Positions 21,123-32,298 of a stretch of 64,000 nucleotides of DNA are shown piece by piece. Source of the DNA: Turnera subulata (Eukaryota > Streptophyta > Magnoliopsida > Malpighiales > Passifloraceae); the NCBI GenBank assembly GCA_028386065.3, contig JAKUCV010004446.1:153189-217188 (forward strand), given 5' to 3'. The notes beneath the pieces were generated by a model. That model saw only the letters and a list, made by a program, of their open reading frames with translations. It was not told the origin of the DNA and did no database searches. Position 1 is the first letter of the stretch. Every line of letters begins with the position of its first letter. The translations under genes were made by a program, and so were the position numbers.

Positions 21123-24100
21123 TTAGATCAATGTTAAGTCAAGTATTCCTAGTTCATTTCGAATTCGGAAGAACGACTCTTTCTCTAAGGGTTTTGTGAA
21201 AATATCGGCTAGTTGAAATTTTGTGTCCACAAATTCAACAGCTATGTCTCCCTTGAGAACGTGATCTCTAATAAAGTGATGTCTAATGTCAATATGTTTT
21301 GTCCTTGAATGTAAGATTAGATTCTTAGTTAGACTTATGGCACTAGTATTGTCACACCTAAGAGGAATGTGATTAATGTTAAGACCATAATCCTCAAGTT
21401 GTTGTTTCATCCAAATGATTTGAGCACAACAACTACCAACTGCAATGTATTCTGCCTCGGTGGTGGATAAGGCTACACTAGCTTGTTTTTTACTAAACCA
21501 AGAAACTAAGGAGCTGCCAAGTAAGTGACAAGTTCCACTAGTACTTTTACGATCTACCTTGCATCCGGCAAAGTCTGAGTCGGAATAGCCAATGAGTTGT
21601 AGTGTAGAACCTTTAGGATACCATAGTCCAACATTAATTGTGCCTATTAGGTATTTCATAATTCTTTTAATTGCCTTAAGATGAGACTCTTTAGGACATG
21701 ATTGATACCTAGCACATAAGCAAACACTAAACATAATGTCTGGCCTACTTGTAGTTAAGTAGAGAAGGGATCCGATTATACCTCGATACTTTTTAACCTC
21801 AACTTCCTTACCTTTCTCATCCTTGTCTAGATGTTCAGAAGTGCTCATTGGTGTTGCCATTTCCTTTGATCCGTCCATTTCAAAACGCTTAAGCAATTCC
21901 TTGCAATACTTTGATTGTGAGATGAATGTGCCTTCCTTCATTTGTTTAACTTGTAGGCCTTAAAAGAAGGTCAGTTCTCCCATCATGGACATCTCAAATT
22001 CGCTGGTCATCATAGCAGAGAATTCCTTACACAAGGACAAGTTAGTAGCACCGAAAATTATGTCATCTACATAAATTTGTACTAAGAGGATGTCATTGTT
22101 TTTACTTTTAATAAAGAGTGTAGTATCAACCTTCCCTCTTTTGAACCCATTGTCCAAAAGAAATTTGCTCAAGCATTCATACCAAGCTCTAGGAGCTTGC
22201 TTAAATCCGTAGAGTGCTTTCTTAAGTTTGAAAACATGATCAGGAAATGCATGATCTTCAAAGCATGGGGGTTGATTAACATACACTTCTTCTTGAATGA
22301 AGCCATTTAGAAATGCACTTTTGACATCCATTTGATATAATTTAAAGTTTATTGAAGATGCAAATGCAAGCAATAAGTGAATGGCTTCTAATCGTGCAAC
22401 GGGTGCATATGTTTCTTCAAAATCAATTCCCTCTTCTTGATTATAACCTTTAGCTACTAACCTAGCTTTGTTTCTAGTTACTATGCCATTTTCATCTAAT
22501 TTATTTCTAAACACCCATTTCGTGCCAATTATTGTATGATCAATGGGCCTTGGAACCAATTTCCAAACATCATTACGTTTGAATTGATTTAGCTCTTCTT
22601 GCATAGCTAAGGTCCAATGTTCATCATTAATTGCTTCAGAAATGGTTGTAGGCTCAATTTGTGAAACAAATGCCATATGACCTATAGTGTTTCTAAGAGA
22701 ATTACGAGTACTTACCCCGCGGTTGATATCACCAATTACCGTTTCAAGAGGATGGTCTTTCGATTCTCGCCATCCTCTAGGTAGTTCTTGATTGACATCA
22801 ACCGTTGTTCCTTCCGCGTTTGTGCTGTCTTGATGAGAAGATAATTCCACAGGGGTGTTTCCTTCTTTGGGTAAGTGACTTTGCTCTTCTTCTTCTTTGT
22901 CACCCAAGGATATCTTCTCAAGTGTACCTACAAGATCATCACAAAAGTCCTTTCTCGCCAAGCGAGTATCATTTTCTGCAAACACAACATGAGGGGACTC
23001 TTCAACATTTAAAGTGCGTTTATTGAAGACTCTATACGCTTTGCTGCGCAATGAATAACCGAGAAAGATGCCTTCATCAGATTTTGCATCGAATTTTCCC
23101 AAATTGTCTTTCCCATTATTATGAACAAAACATTTGCATCCAAAGACTCGTAAATGAGAAATGATAGGCTTTCTTCCCTTGTATAATTCGTAGGGTGTTT
23201 TCATGAGTATTGGTCTAATGATTGCTCGGTTTAACACATAGCAGGCCGTACTCACTGCATCAGCCCAGAAATACTTGGGAATTTTAGCCTCATTGAGCAT
23301 TGTTCTTGCCATTTCCTCAAGACACCGATTCTTGCGTTCAACAACGCCATTTTGTTGTGGTGTCCGAAGGGCTGAGAAATCATGCTCAATACCATTTTTA
23401 TCACAAAAAGTTGAAAATTGATTGTTTTCGAATTCACCTCCATGATCACTTCTAATGCAAGCAATTGAACAATCTTTTTCATTTTGAACTTTCTTAAGAA
23501 AGCTCTTGAAAACATTAAATGCTTCACTTTTATGTGAAAGAAATAAGGTCCAAGTGTATCTTGTGTAATCATCAACAATTACAAAGGCATAATAGTTACC
23601 TCCAAAGCTTTTGGTTTGTGAGGGACCAAAGAGATCCATGTGCAAAAGTTGAAGTGGTCTAAATGTTGAGACAACGTTCTTGGAATTGAACGAAGCTCTC
23701 ACTTGCTTCCCCTTTTGACATGCATCACATATAGAGTCCCTCTCAAATTTAATCTTTGGAATACCAACCACTAAGTCTTGAGTCATCAATTTGTTTAACA
23801 TCTTCATATTAACGTGAGCTATTCTACGATGCCATAACCACATATCATCTTCTTTGCTCATTAGACATTTTGAAAACTTTGATGAAGACTCTTCCAAGTT
23901 AACCATATAAATGTTGTCAATTCTATCACCATGTAGAATGATCTTATTATCACTAAGACGTTCTACGGTGCATAGCTTGGAATAAAAAATCACACGATTT
24001 CCCTTGTCACATAATTGACTTATGCTCAAGAGATTGTGTTTAAGACCTTTAACAAGTAAGACAATATCAATGGAGGAAGATTCATTTTTACCAACCGAGC

Positions 24101-24197
24101 CAATGCCGATTATCTTTCCTTTGTTGTTGTCTCCAAAGACAACGTTTCCTCTATTTGATGGCTTAATTTGCAAGAACTTGGAATGTTCTCCGGTCAT
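21123..24197 (-). pseudogene. Pol of the SIRE-like element: integrase, reverse transcriptase, RNase H
   Basis: Segment 24197-21960 (745 codons) begins just after the protease active-site region. It contains the integrase zinc site ([11 protein letters not shown] followed by CDACQKGKQ) and the core with all three acids ([28 protein letters not shown]). RT follows ([38 protein letters not shown], catalytic YVDD in [11 protein letters not shown]). After an in-frame TAA (21957-21959), RNase H continues in the same frame to 21123 (GYSDSDFAGC, STSGTCHLLGSSLVSW, ALSTTEAEYIA, CDNTSAISL, TKHIDIRHHFIRDHV). Apart from stops the motifs are well preserved, so decay is recent. Confidence 0.93.
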
Positions 24198-24266
24198 GTG
24201 CTTGGAGCATCAGCTATCAAGGTCCAAAGTACACTTGATGCCTTCAAGCATACCTACAAAAGCAAA

Positions 24267-26022
24267 TCAATGAGATTTTGGTACCCAAATCTTCTTGGGT
24301 CCTTGAGTGTTAGGAGCATAGCGGTAATGAGCTTCTTCTTGCGCCCAATGCCTATGCCTAGTAAAGCAAACAGGGGCAATATGTCCTATTCTATTGCAAT
24401 AATGGCAAATAACGTTTGGGTTGTGCATCCATCTAGGTTGATAATAGTTACTATGTTGCCTATGTTTGTACACTTTACTCACCTTGTTTTCCTTAGGTTG
24501 AACCTTAGGTTTCCTAGGCTTAGTCTCAATTTTCTTCTTCATAGGCTCATTTTTGAATCCTACTCCATGTTTGGATGATTGCAAATTACCCAAGAGAGAA
24601 TTTAGGTTCTTTTGAGGGGTATTAAACTTCTTTAAAGTTGTTTCAAGTTGTTCAACTTGTTCCCTTAAAGATATGCATGATGAACACTCCTTAGTTTTTG
24701 TTTCAAGTTCTCCAACTTGTTCTTTTAGTGATATACATGATGCACATTCCTTAATTGGACTTTCCGGTTCATTAGCACTTTTCTTTCCGTAGAATTCATT
24801 CTCTTCTTTAAGTTTTACATTTTCTTTAGACAATTTTTCCACATTATTTTCTAATGTTGTAATTTGTTTCTTTAAACCCTTATTAACTTTAGAGGCAGAA
24901 ATATATTCACTATAAAGCTCATCAAATGCATTTTTGCAATTCTTCATGTGTAAAATCTTCACTTAGAGAAGTGGTACTTACCTCTTGCGGTTCTTCTTCC
25001 TTTGCCATGAGACATAGGTTGGTCGTCTCTTCTTCATCGCTGTCGGATGATTCATCGCCGGAATCGCCGCCCCAAGAAATGTATGCCCTTTGCTTCTTAT
25101 AGGGCTTCTTTTCTTTTCCTTCCTTTGCCTTGGGGCACTTAGGCTTGATGTGCCCAACCTCTCCACATCCATGGCACTTGGGTGGACCGGACATCTTTCT
25201 TCCTTTCTTTTCAAATTCCTTCTTCATGAATTTGTGGAATTTTTGGATGACAAGTCCGAGTTCTTGATCGTCATCGCTAGAGTCCAATTCAGAGAGCTCT
25301 TGTGTCTTGGAGGTGGAAGCTTTGAGAGCTATGTTCTTCTTCTTTGGTTCCTGCAAAGAGGGTTTAAGAATAGTAGTTTCATAGGTTAGAAGATTACCTC
25401 TAAGACTGTCAATGGTTGTGTTCGAAGTCCCGATGTTTTCATAGATTGCGTCGGCTTTAGAACGCCATTCGGGAGTGAGGCATCTAAGGACTTTTCTGAC
25501 CAAGTCCTTGTCGGAGTAGACCTTCTTGAGTGCATGAAGGTTATTTACGATTTTAGAAAATCGTTCGAACATCTCCTCTATTCCCCCGTTCTCCTTCATT
25601 CGAAAGAGTTCGTAATCTGCAGTGAGGGAGTCGATTTTGGCCTCTCGAACTTGATCAGTTCCTTCGTAGGTGACTTCCAGCTTATCCCACATTTCTTTTG
25701 CAGTTGTGCAGCAAGAGATTTTTCGGTAATCATCGGGGTTGACTGCACAATAGAGCATGTTGATTGATTTGGCATTGTTTTCAACCATCGTAATGTCTGC
25801 AGCGTTATACTCCTCCTCCGTCTTTGGCACTGTGATTTCACCAACTTTCTTCGTCGGAATTTGCTCTCCGATCTTCATGATTCGCCAAAGAGCATAGTTG
25901 TTGGATTGAAGGAAGATTCTCATCCTCTCCTTCCAGTAGCTGTAGTTGGTGCCATCAAAGAGCGGTGGACGAGTGGTTGATTGTCCTTCGAAGAGTCCTG
26001 CATAATTACTTGAAGAAGCCAT
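24267..26022 (-). pseudogene. Gag of the SIRE-like element, frameshifted, running into protease
   Basis: The first part (26022-24922, 366 codons) has the copia gag fold (PPLFDGTNYSYWKERMRIFL, CTTAKEMWDKLEVTYEG, EMFERFSKIVNNLHAL) and a CCHC knuckle CHGCGEVGHIKPKC. A one-base change in an A-run (24931-24935) moves the frame to 24962-24267. That segment is a heptad-rich coiled coil (KGLKKQITTLENNVEKLSKE) with a second knuckle CHYCNRIGHIAPVC. Two stops follow, at 24267-24269 and at 24210-24212. The second stop replaces the Gly of the protease DSG motif (DS-stop-CSKHMTG). The start at 26022 fits the family (MASSSNYAG). Confidence 0.9.
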
Positions 26023-26062
26023 GGAAAGTTTCTCTCAAACGGTTAAGTTTTTCAGAGAGTTA

Positions 26063-26075
26063 GGCTCCGCTACCA
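26063..26075 (-). other. Primer-binding site of the SIRE-like element
   Basis: TGGTAGCGGAGCC on the minus strand, 2 bp inside the 5' LTR. It is the same tRNA-iMet-like variant as in the other elements here. Confidence 0.8.
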
Positions 26076-26077
26076 AT

Positions 26078-27480
26078 TGTTAGAACAGGTGCCCTACGCT
26101 AGAGGGGGAGTGAATAGTGTTTTTCGGACAAATTCAAAAACTTGCAGGAAATAAATGCGGAATTGAAAGAATAAGGACACACCAAGATTTATATTGGTTC
26201 ACACACACAACTTGTGTGGCTAATCCAGTCCTCCGAGAGACTCTGTCGAAGATTTCACTATCTTGGTTAAGCTTCCGGGTGCTTAACAAACCATATACAA
26301 ACCTAGAGCTCGAGTCACACGAAACTCTACTTGCTTGAAGATACCTCACTTCAAAACTTCTCTCAACAAAAGAAAACACTCTTCCTATGAGTTACTACAA
26401 GGGAACAATCCTCCCTTAAGATGTATGAACAACAGTTAAAATCACTCAAACAAAAGCTCTCTTAAAGAGTGGATATGAGTAACAAGTAAAGCTCTATAAA
26501 GGCAACTCTCAATTCTCAAGGAAATTGGCTCATCAAAAATTGCAATGTATGTATGATAATTGATGCTTAAAATGTAGAGAGTTGATTGATTGTTAAACAG
26601 AGATGTAAATCCTCTATTTATATGTCTCAAAACAAGTATGATTGTTATGGAATCAATCCAAAACACCTTTAGACAAAATAGCATGGGGAGTTAAAAAAGG
26701 TGTCTGCTCACAACGGCACAACATCGATGTTTAAGTATAGAACATCGATGTTTTAGCCAGTAAATTTGAAATTTTGGGCTAACGGTCATGAGAACATCGA
26801 TGTTTCATGAATGAACATCGATGTTGTGACAGCTAATATGAATTATTAGGTCTAACGGTCACTAAAACATCGATGTTTGCCATGGGAACATCGATGTTTT
26901 GAAACACTGCCAAAACATATTAAAGATGAGCATCATGGGAACATCGATGTCTTAATGATGAACATCGATGTTTGCCATTTGGACATCGATGTTTTGAGCC
27001 TCTGCCGAAGTTCTAAAGAAAAAAAATTGATGGAACATCGATGTCTTGAATTGGAACATCGATGTTCTGATGCTGCAAAGAGTTTTAAGTGCAACGGTCA
27101 CAAGAACATCGATGTTTGGGAAGCCAACATCGATGTTCTGGGCTACTGCCTGTTTCCTGGAACATTGTTAGGTAGGAACATCGATGTTTGAAAACATGAA
27201 CATCGATGTTCAATACTCAAAAATCATTTTTGTGTTTGAAAGAATGTTATTTGATGCATGTGTAAGATTGATTTTGTTTTGAGCCAATGTCTTAGAAGAA
27301 TTGAGTGTTTTACCCTTGTACATTTTGTGTTCCTAACCCATCTTGCTTGTTACTTCAATTCTTGTGCTCTTTTCTCTTTGATTTGATTTCTTTTTGCTTC
27401 AAGGTGGTCATCAATTGAGTCATGGTTGGTTTGTCAATATCAAAATCCTGAAATGAGACAAGGAGGCATGAGTTCTAACA
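26078..27480 (-). repeat. 5' LTR of the SIRE-like element
   Basis: The LTR is 1403 bp, homologous to 17258-18656, and its outer end abuts TSD TCGAC (27481-27485). A TATA box (TATAAATA on the minus strand) lies at about 26613-26620. The palindrome array begins about 100 bp upstream of it. Confidence 0.93.
26720..27210. repeat. Array of the palindrome AACATCGATGTT in the 5' LTR (15 units)
   Basis: There are fifteen copies in the same paired layout as in the partner LTR, one unit fewer. Two units that read AATATCGATGTT in the 3' LTR are canonical here. TCTAACGGTCA lies within it at 26851-26861. Confidence 0.95.
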
Positions 27481-27485
27481 TCGAC

Positions 27486-28510
27486 GGCATTCCATTTCGA
27501 ATTGCTAAATTGGTTTCGGTATCCGTTAATGCACGTATGGAAACCTATTTATTTTTATGTACTTGTTTGCTCATTTGCTTTGCATCCGTTATAAATATTA
27601 TGTTTGCATCTTTGCATTATTTTATTTGTGTGTTTGTTTGATTGTTTGTTTATGTGTTAGTTTGCATGTTACGGGGGTCCCCAAGTATGAAATGGGTATG
27701 TCTTCTAGGATAGGTACTAAATCAACTTTTGTGCTCGATGCAAAAATTTTTGAACTTTGTTTTTCAAGATGCTTTTCCTTCGATGATGATCATATCGTCA
27801 AAGATAGTGCCTTTAATCAATGATGGCCACTTTGATGATGATATTAAGTGTCTCTTAAGAATGAGGAATGTTTTCAATGATTTCGAAGATGCTTTTTGCG
27901 AATCCTTTTGGGCATGAACATCTTTTTTAGATGCAAGTTTTTGTCAAATCCAAACACCTTTATCCAAAAAGAGTTTTTATACATAAAACCCAATTTTCCC
28001 CAATTTGCACCTTTTCAAAGAAAAACCACTAAAGCTTAGTTTTCAAACAAGAAATGCTTTTAGGAAAAGACTATGCAGTATGAAAGAACTAAAATGAATG
28101 TTTTGACACTAATCACCCTTTTTGTTATCAATGTTCTGCGTCTGGAATCGACCTCTGAAAGCGGAACAGCATCCCTGTCAAGCATTTGTCTAGGTTTAGA
28201 TATATAAAATGGTTTTAACTAAAGCATTGCATGTTTCCAAGCTTGCTCGTCTATATTCTTTGAAAATTGCATACATAATATCTATGCACAAAATTCCATC
28301 CTTTACATGGAAATGACAGAAGTTTGCATTAAAAACCACTTTTAATGCACAAATGTGTTTTGTATAATGCATTTGTTTTAAGACATTTTCTGAGAAGAGT
28401 GATTGCACACACTGAACAAAGTGCTTTCAGAAACTAAGCCCATCGTTCTAGCACGGGGCACAAAAGTTTGTTTAAGTGAGGATCAGGCCAATTCTAGAAG
28501 AAGATCTAGG
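27486..28510. other. Gene-free flank between copia and solo LTR
   Basis: No credible coding sequence. It continues the flank seen at 17120-17252 and contains TTACGGGGGTCCCC near 27670. Together with 1485-1815 and 30525-30990 it may be one old Tat/Ogre-like LTR split by later insertions. That is inference, based on typical U5 phrases appearing after 30540. Confidence 0.4.
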
Positions 28511-28515
28511 TTAGC

Positions 28516-30519
28516 TGATGCACATGAAATATGCATAGTTTTAGGCATGATTTTAAATATATTTACTCTCAATTTATCATGATTATATGCCTTGCTTTGC
28601 ATTATTTCATCATATTCCTTTAAATTTCATCCCTTACTGTATGATTAGTGATTCCAGGTGTATTTTGAAGGATTTTGGAGATTTTACTGGAGATTTTGAA
28701 GAAATAGCCTCTGCCACAGCCTGAGCCTGTTGTTCATTACAGAATCAGTAAAAGGCCACGAATCCCTCTCCAATCACAAGTTATCCAATGGATTTCACTA
28801 CCCTTGCCCTGATACTCGATGCCTCCACACTACCACACCAATCGCAAGGGAAGCTGGAATCGATTGCATGGAAGAATCAAGAAGGATTGCACACAGGCCC
28901 ACCACTGCAGATAACCAGAAAAGTGAAGAAAGAATATAAAACTCAGCCACTTGCAGAACTTTCAACCCTGCAATCATAACCTGAGCGTTTCAGAAGACTT
29001 TAGGCATGGGAAAGAGGCAATAATCATTTCACCCAAATAATATTGCAAATATAGAACTATTATCCTCCCCAAAAGCCATCAAAAACATGCAGATCTGAAG
29101 GATTCAGCCTATCGGCACACTTCCCATGGCACCTTATCCCGAGGAACATGATGGGCGACTGAAAACCAACTTGCGCAACTCCCATACCTTCTAGTAAGTG
29201 GGAGAAAGGAGAAGAAGAGGATCCGCGCCTATAAATAGGAAGAAGGAAGAAGAAATGGACATTGAACAACCCATCGATCAACACCCATAAATTGCAAAAG
29301 TTTTGGGAAAAAGGGTTCAAGGGGAAACACGATTCTGCAGCCTTTTTCTAGACAGAAATCGTGTTGTCCCTAACCTCCAGATTTGTTCCAGTCCTTATGC
29401 CAACCTTTATCCCCATTGATTTTGTAATTCAGATTATGAAGTAAACAACCCTCTTAGGTTAAAGGGGTGAAGCATGTCTCTATTTTTATAGTAATAAATT
29501 GCTCATTTTATGTTCTTAACCCGATTTCTTGTCTTGGTTGTTGCAAACTTGCTCCATATTTGAGTCTTGATCAAACCCATGCATAATTACAGGTAGCTAG
29601 GTGAAGGACCGAAAGGACAAACCATAGTTGTTGGAACAACAACACCCAACCCTTAGTTTTTAGTTTTGACGGAAGTTAGGAACTAATTGAGGAATTAGCC
29701 TCAACACCAAATCTTAATCCCCTTGGTTTGACCGATGCGAAAGCATTAGGATGAGTGAGAATCTTGGGAGGAACCTGTGAGTGAAAACAAGTGGGTTCAG
29801 TATAGGTTGAGTACGTCTGCAAGAAGTAATCTTATAATCGATCTTATGTTGTCGACAGGCTCAGCACAGGCTCAGCCTGTTGTAGCACAGTCGAGAAGAT
29901 AATACCATTTTGATCTGATTCTTGATTGACTATTGAGAAGCCTATTTTTAATCAAGTAGCAGCTTGGTGAAGAACCGAAAGCAGAAGCCAAGTGTGCTAG
30001 ACCAACAATAGTCAGCCTTCACTCCCTAGCCGTTCGAAAGAAGATAAGGAGAGACTATAGGTACCTAGCACCAACACTAAGCTTCACCTCTAAGTAGGCA
30101 TTTATTCTAGTGACAGGGGGTAGATGGAAGCTTAGGGAACTAACAATAAGATCGAAAGCCGTTGGTAGTACATTAGGTTGGGAGCCCCTTCAAGACATCT
30201 CATTAAACACAGGGCATCAAATAGGCTCAGCCTGTCATGATGTTGTTGAGCAATTTAGAGCATAAAGGCAAGGCATGTGAACCCCTGATGCCTAAGACTT
30301 CACCAAATCTGATTTTTTTTTCTACTCATTACTTCTTATTCTTGCTTGATTTAAGTTTTAATTAGTATTAACCCAAAAATTTAACTTTTGATTAATTATT
30401 TCAAGCCTAATTTGTCTAATTAAGTAGTAAACAGGCTCAACCCAGTCCCTATGGATACGACCTTGATAAAGTACTACAACTACCCTGTGCACTTGCAGGA
30501 ACCATTTGTGATCGCATCA
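28516..30519 (+). repeat. Solo LTR (Ty3/gypsy type)
   Basis: The 2004-bp unit starts TGATGCACATG and ends GATCGCATCA, flanked by TTAGC at 28511-28515 and 30520-30524. A TATAAATA box lies at 29230-29237. There is no internal region and no second LTR, so it probably arose by LTR-LTR recombination. Near-palindromic AGGCTCAGCCTG-type motifs recur at about 28716, 29855-29882, 30223 and 30432. Family assignment (Athila/Tat) is weak. Plus orientation is taken from the TATA box. Confidence 0.85.
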
Positions 30520-30524
30520 TTAGC

Positions 30525-32040
30525 CTCGGGAATACCCATTTAGAAGAACTACGAGAGGCTTGAACCCAAAGATAGGGGGTACGTAGGCAGTCTCAAATGG
30601 ATGAGGCGCAAGCTCAAATATGTAAATATTTTGCGTTCCATATCACATGTTCAGTTTGCACACGCGCACTTTATATATGTATGTTTGTTTGTTTGATCCG
30701 ACTATGAAACGTACACAATGACCTTGGCATCCAATATCACCGGTATTATCTAAGTAAAGATGGTAGTCTGCGATAAACGAATCCCTGGACCCTCCTTGGG
30801 TTTCGTGATCTGTGCTTTATCCGGAGTCAACAATGGGTTTTCCTCAAGTTTTCCCTTAATAAATTTGGGTGTCGACTCCTTGTCAAGATGACAATCAAGA
30901 GACCACCGAGAATAGTGTGTGCCCAGTATTTTCGTGAGTTTGTCCAAATTTGCGATATCTTCTATGAATGAACTTAGCCAAAGTGCGAATGCTGTGCATG
31001 CATATTCTGTCCATGGTTGCTGGATTTTAAGTGAGACCATTTGTGACTCCTCCAACTTATATCTAGGAATATGCATGGAATGATGGTTCCTTGGGAAGCG
31101 GTTAATTCGTCTATCCTGGGAATCATCGAATCGGTTCACTCCACTCAAGTTAAGCTAGTTCATACGAATTATCACGAATCCCAGGCCATCGTTCTTAAGC
31201 CACAGCCATGAGGCAATATCCCTGCCAACCTGACTGGCAGGTCAGCAGTGCTCACAGTATCATTGTTCGATCTTCTACCGGACAATGTATTCTCAACAGA
31301 TGTTCCTGTATTGCTGGTACTTTCCATCTGAATTTTGACTCCCGACCAAATCGTTATAAAAGCCGTCACTCTTAGTGACGAAAAATTATTACACACAAAA
31401 TCCATCAATAAAAAGTTGTATTATAATAGTGAGTGCTGTATTCAGAATCAATTGTGAGTTTTTCTCAAATTTCTCCTAGTAAGCTTGAGTAGCCACTCCT
31501 TGTCTTAATTTGACAATTAAGAGAACACCAAAAACAATAATGGTGCCGTGCATTCTTGTGAGATTGTCCGGATTTGTGATGAAATCTTCCCGAGGAAAGG
31601 GTTGATGTTATGAACAATTAAATGAAGGTTGAGCAAGAACGAGCCTCTCATGTTCTATAGAAAAGTAATATGGTTCGCAAATCAAGCCTATTCTCAATTA
31701 AAGAGCGAAAAGAGCGAACTTAGTTCAAGTGCAAATACCGTACAAGTATATTTTGTTTAGGTCGTTGGGTTTTAAATGAGACCATTGCAGCTCCTCCAAT
31801 TGTATCTAGGAATATATCTTGGAATGATGCTTTTTTAGGAAGTGGTTAATTCATCTATCCCAGAAATCATCAAATCAATTCTATCCACTCGAATTAAGCA
31901 AGATCAGCTGCATTTGGGAAGAATAAATCACAAATCGCAGGCCATCGCAATTTAGCCAAAGCCGGGGCATGTTCACAACGCGACTCTTAGGATTTGTCCG
32001 TACCGCGTTCATCCCTTGTCCAATTTCCCATAGGGCCGGG
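30525..32040. other. Gene-free Tat/Ogre-like remnant with a diverged direct duplication
   Basis: No coding sequence. It has GTACGTAGGCAGTCTC (about 30581) and AATTTGGGTGTCGACTCC (about 30853), phrases typical of Tat/Ogre U5 ends. About 30840-31200 and 31450-31960 are diverged direct copies sharing CACTCCTTGTC, GAGACCATT, CTCCTCCAA, TATCTAGGAATAT, GGTTAATTC and CAGGCCATCG. Confidence 0.55.
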
Positions 32041-32298
32041 GAGCGGTGCTCACACCCACCAAAACAAGTTTATTGCTCACCTAGTCTAAATACATCAAAG
32101 ATCTCTTGACAAAACCTGGAATGGAAAACTTGCAAACCCGTTCAAACACCAGCATCTGCATCATATGTTCTGCGTAAGGATGATAGTGAACCTTTGCTAA
32201 TCCTACTAAGTACCGGCAGTTAGTTGGCTCCCTCCAATATCTTGCCATAACTTGCCTAGATATCAATATCTCTATCAGTGAAGTAAGTCAGTTCATGC
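32040..32298 (+). pseudogene. Ty1/copia RT-RNase H remnant, left part
   Basis: In shifting plus frames the sequence reads SKYIKDLLTKPGMEN, then PVQTPASASYVLRKDD, then FANPTKYRQLVGSLQYLAI and ISEVSQFM. This is the segment between RT and RNase H of a copia element. It stops at the Tat/Ogre-like insertion (TSD CATGC 32294-32298) and resumes in register at 40338. Confidence 0.75.

Larger units (their letters stand above)
17258..27480 (-). mobile_element. SIRE/Maximus-like Ty1/copia retrotransposon, defective
   Basis: The element is 10,223 bp with TSD TCGAC at 17253-17257 and 27481-27485. LTRs (TGTTAGAACAGG...TTCTAACA on the plus strand) lie at 17258-18656 and 26078-27480. Minus-strand order is LTR, primer site, gag with coiled coil and two CCHC knuckles, protease, integrase, RT, RNase H, a spacer with a palindrome array, an env-like ORF, polypurine tract, LTR. 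The long gag with a coiled-coil tail and an extra ORF after pol are SIRE-lineage hallmarks. At least one frameshift and four stops make it inactive. Confidence 0.93.

Noticed and set aside
27426..27917. Three short plus-strand ORFs (62-88 codons)
   Set aside because: No recognisable domain, overlapping different frames, and they straddle the copia LTR border.
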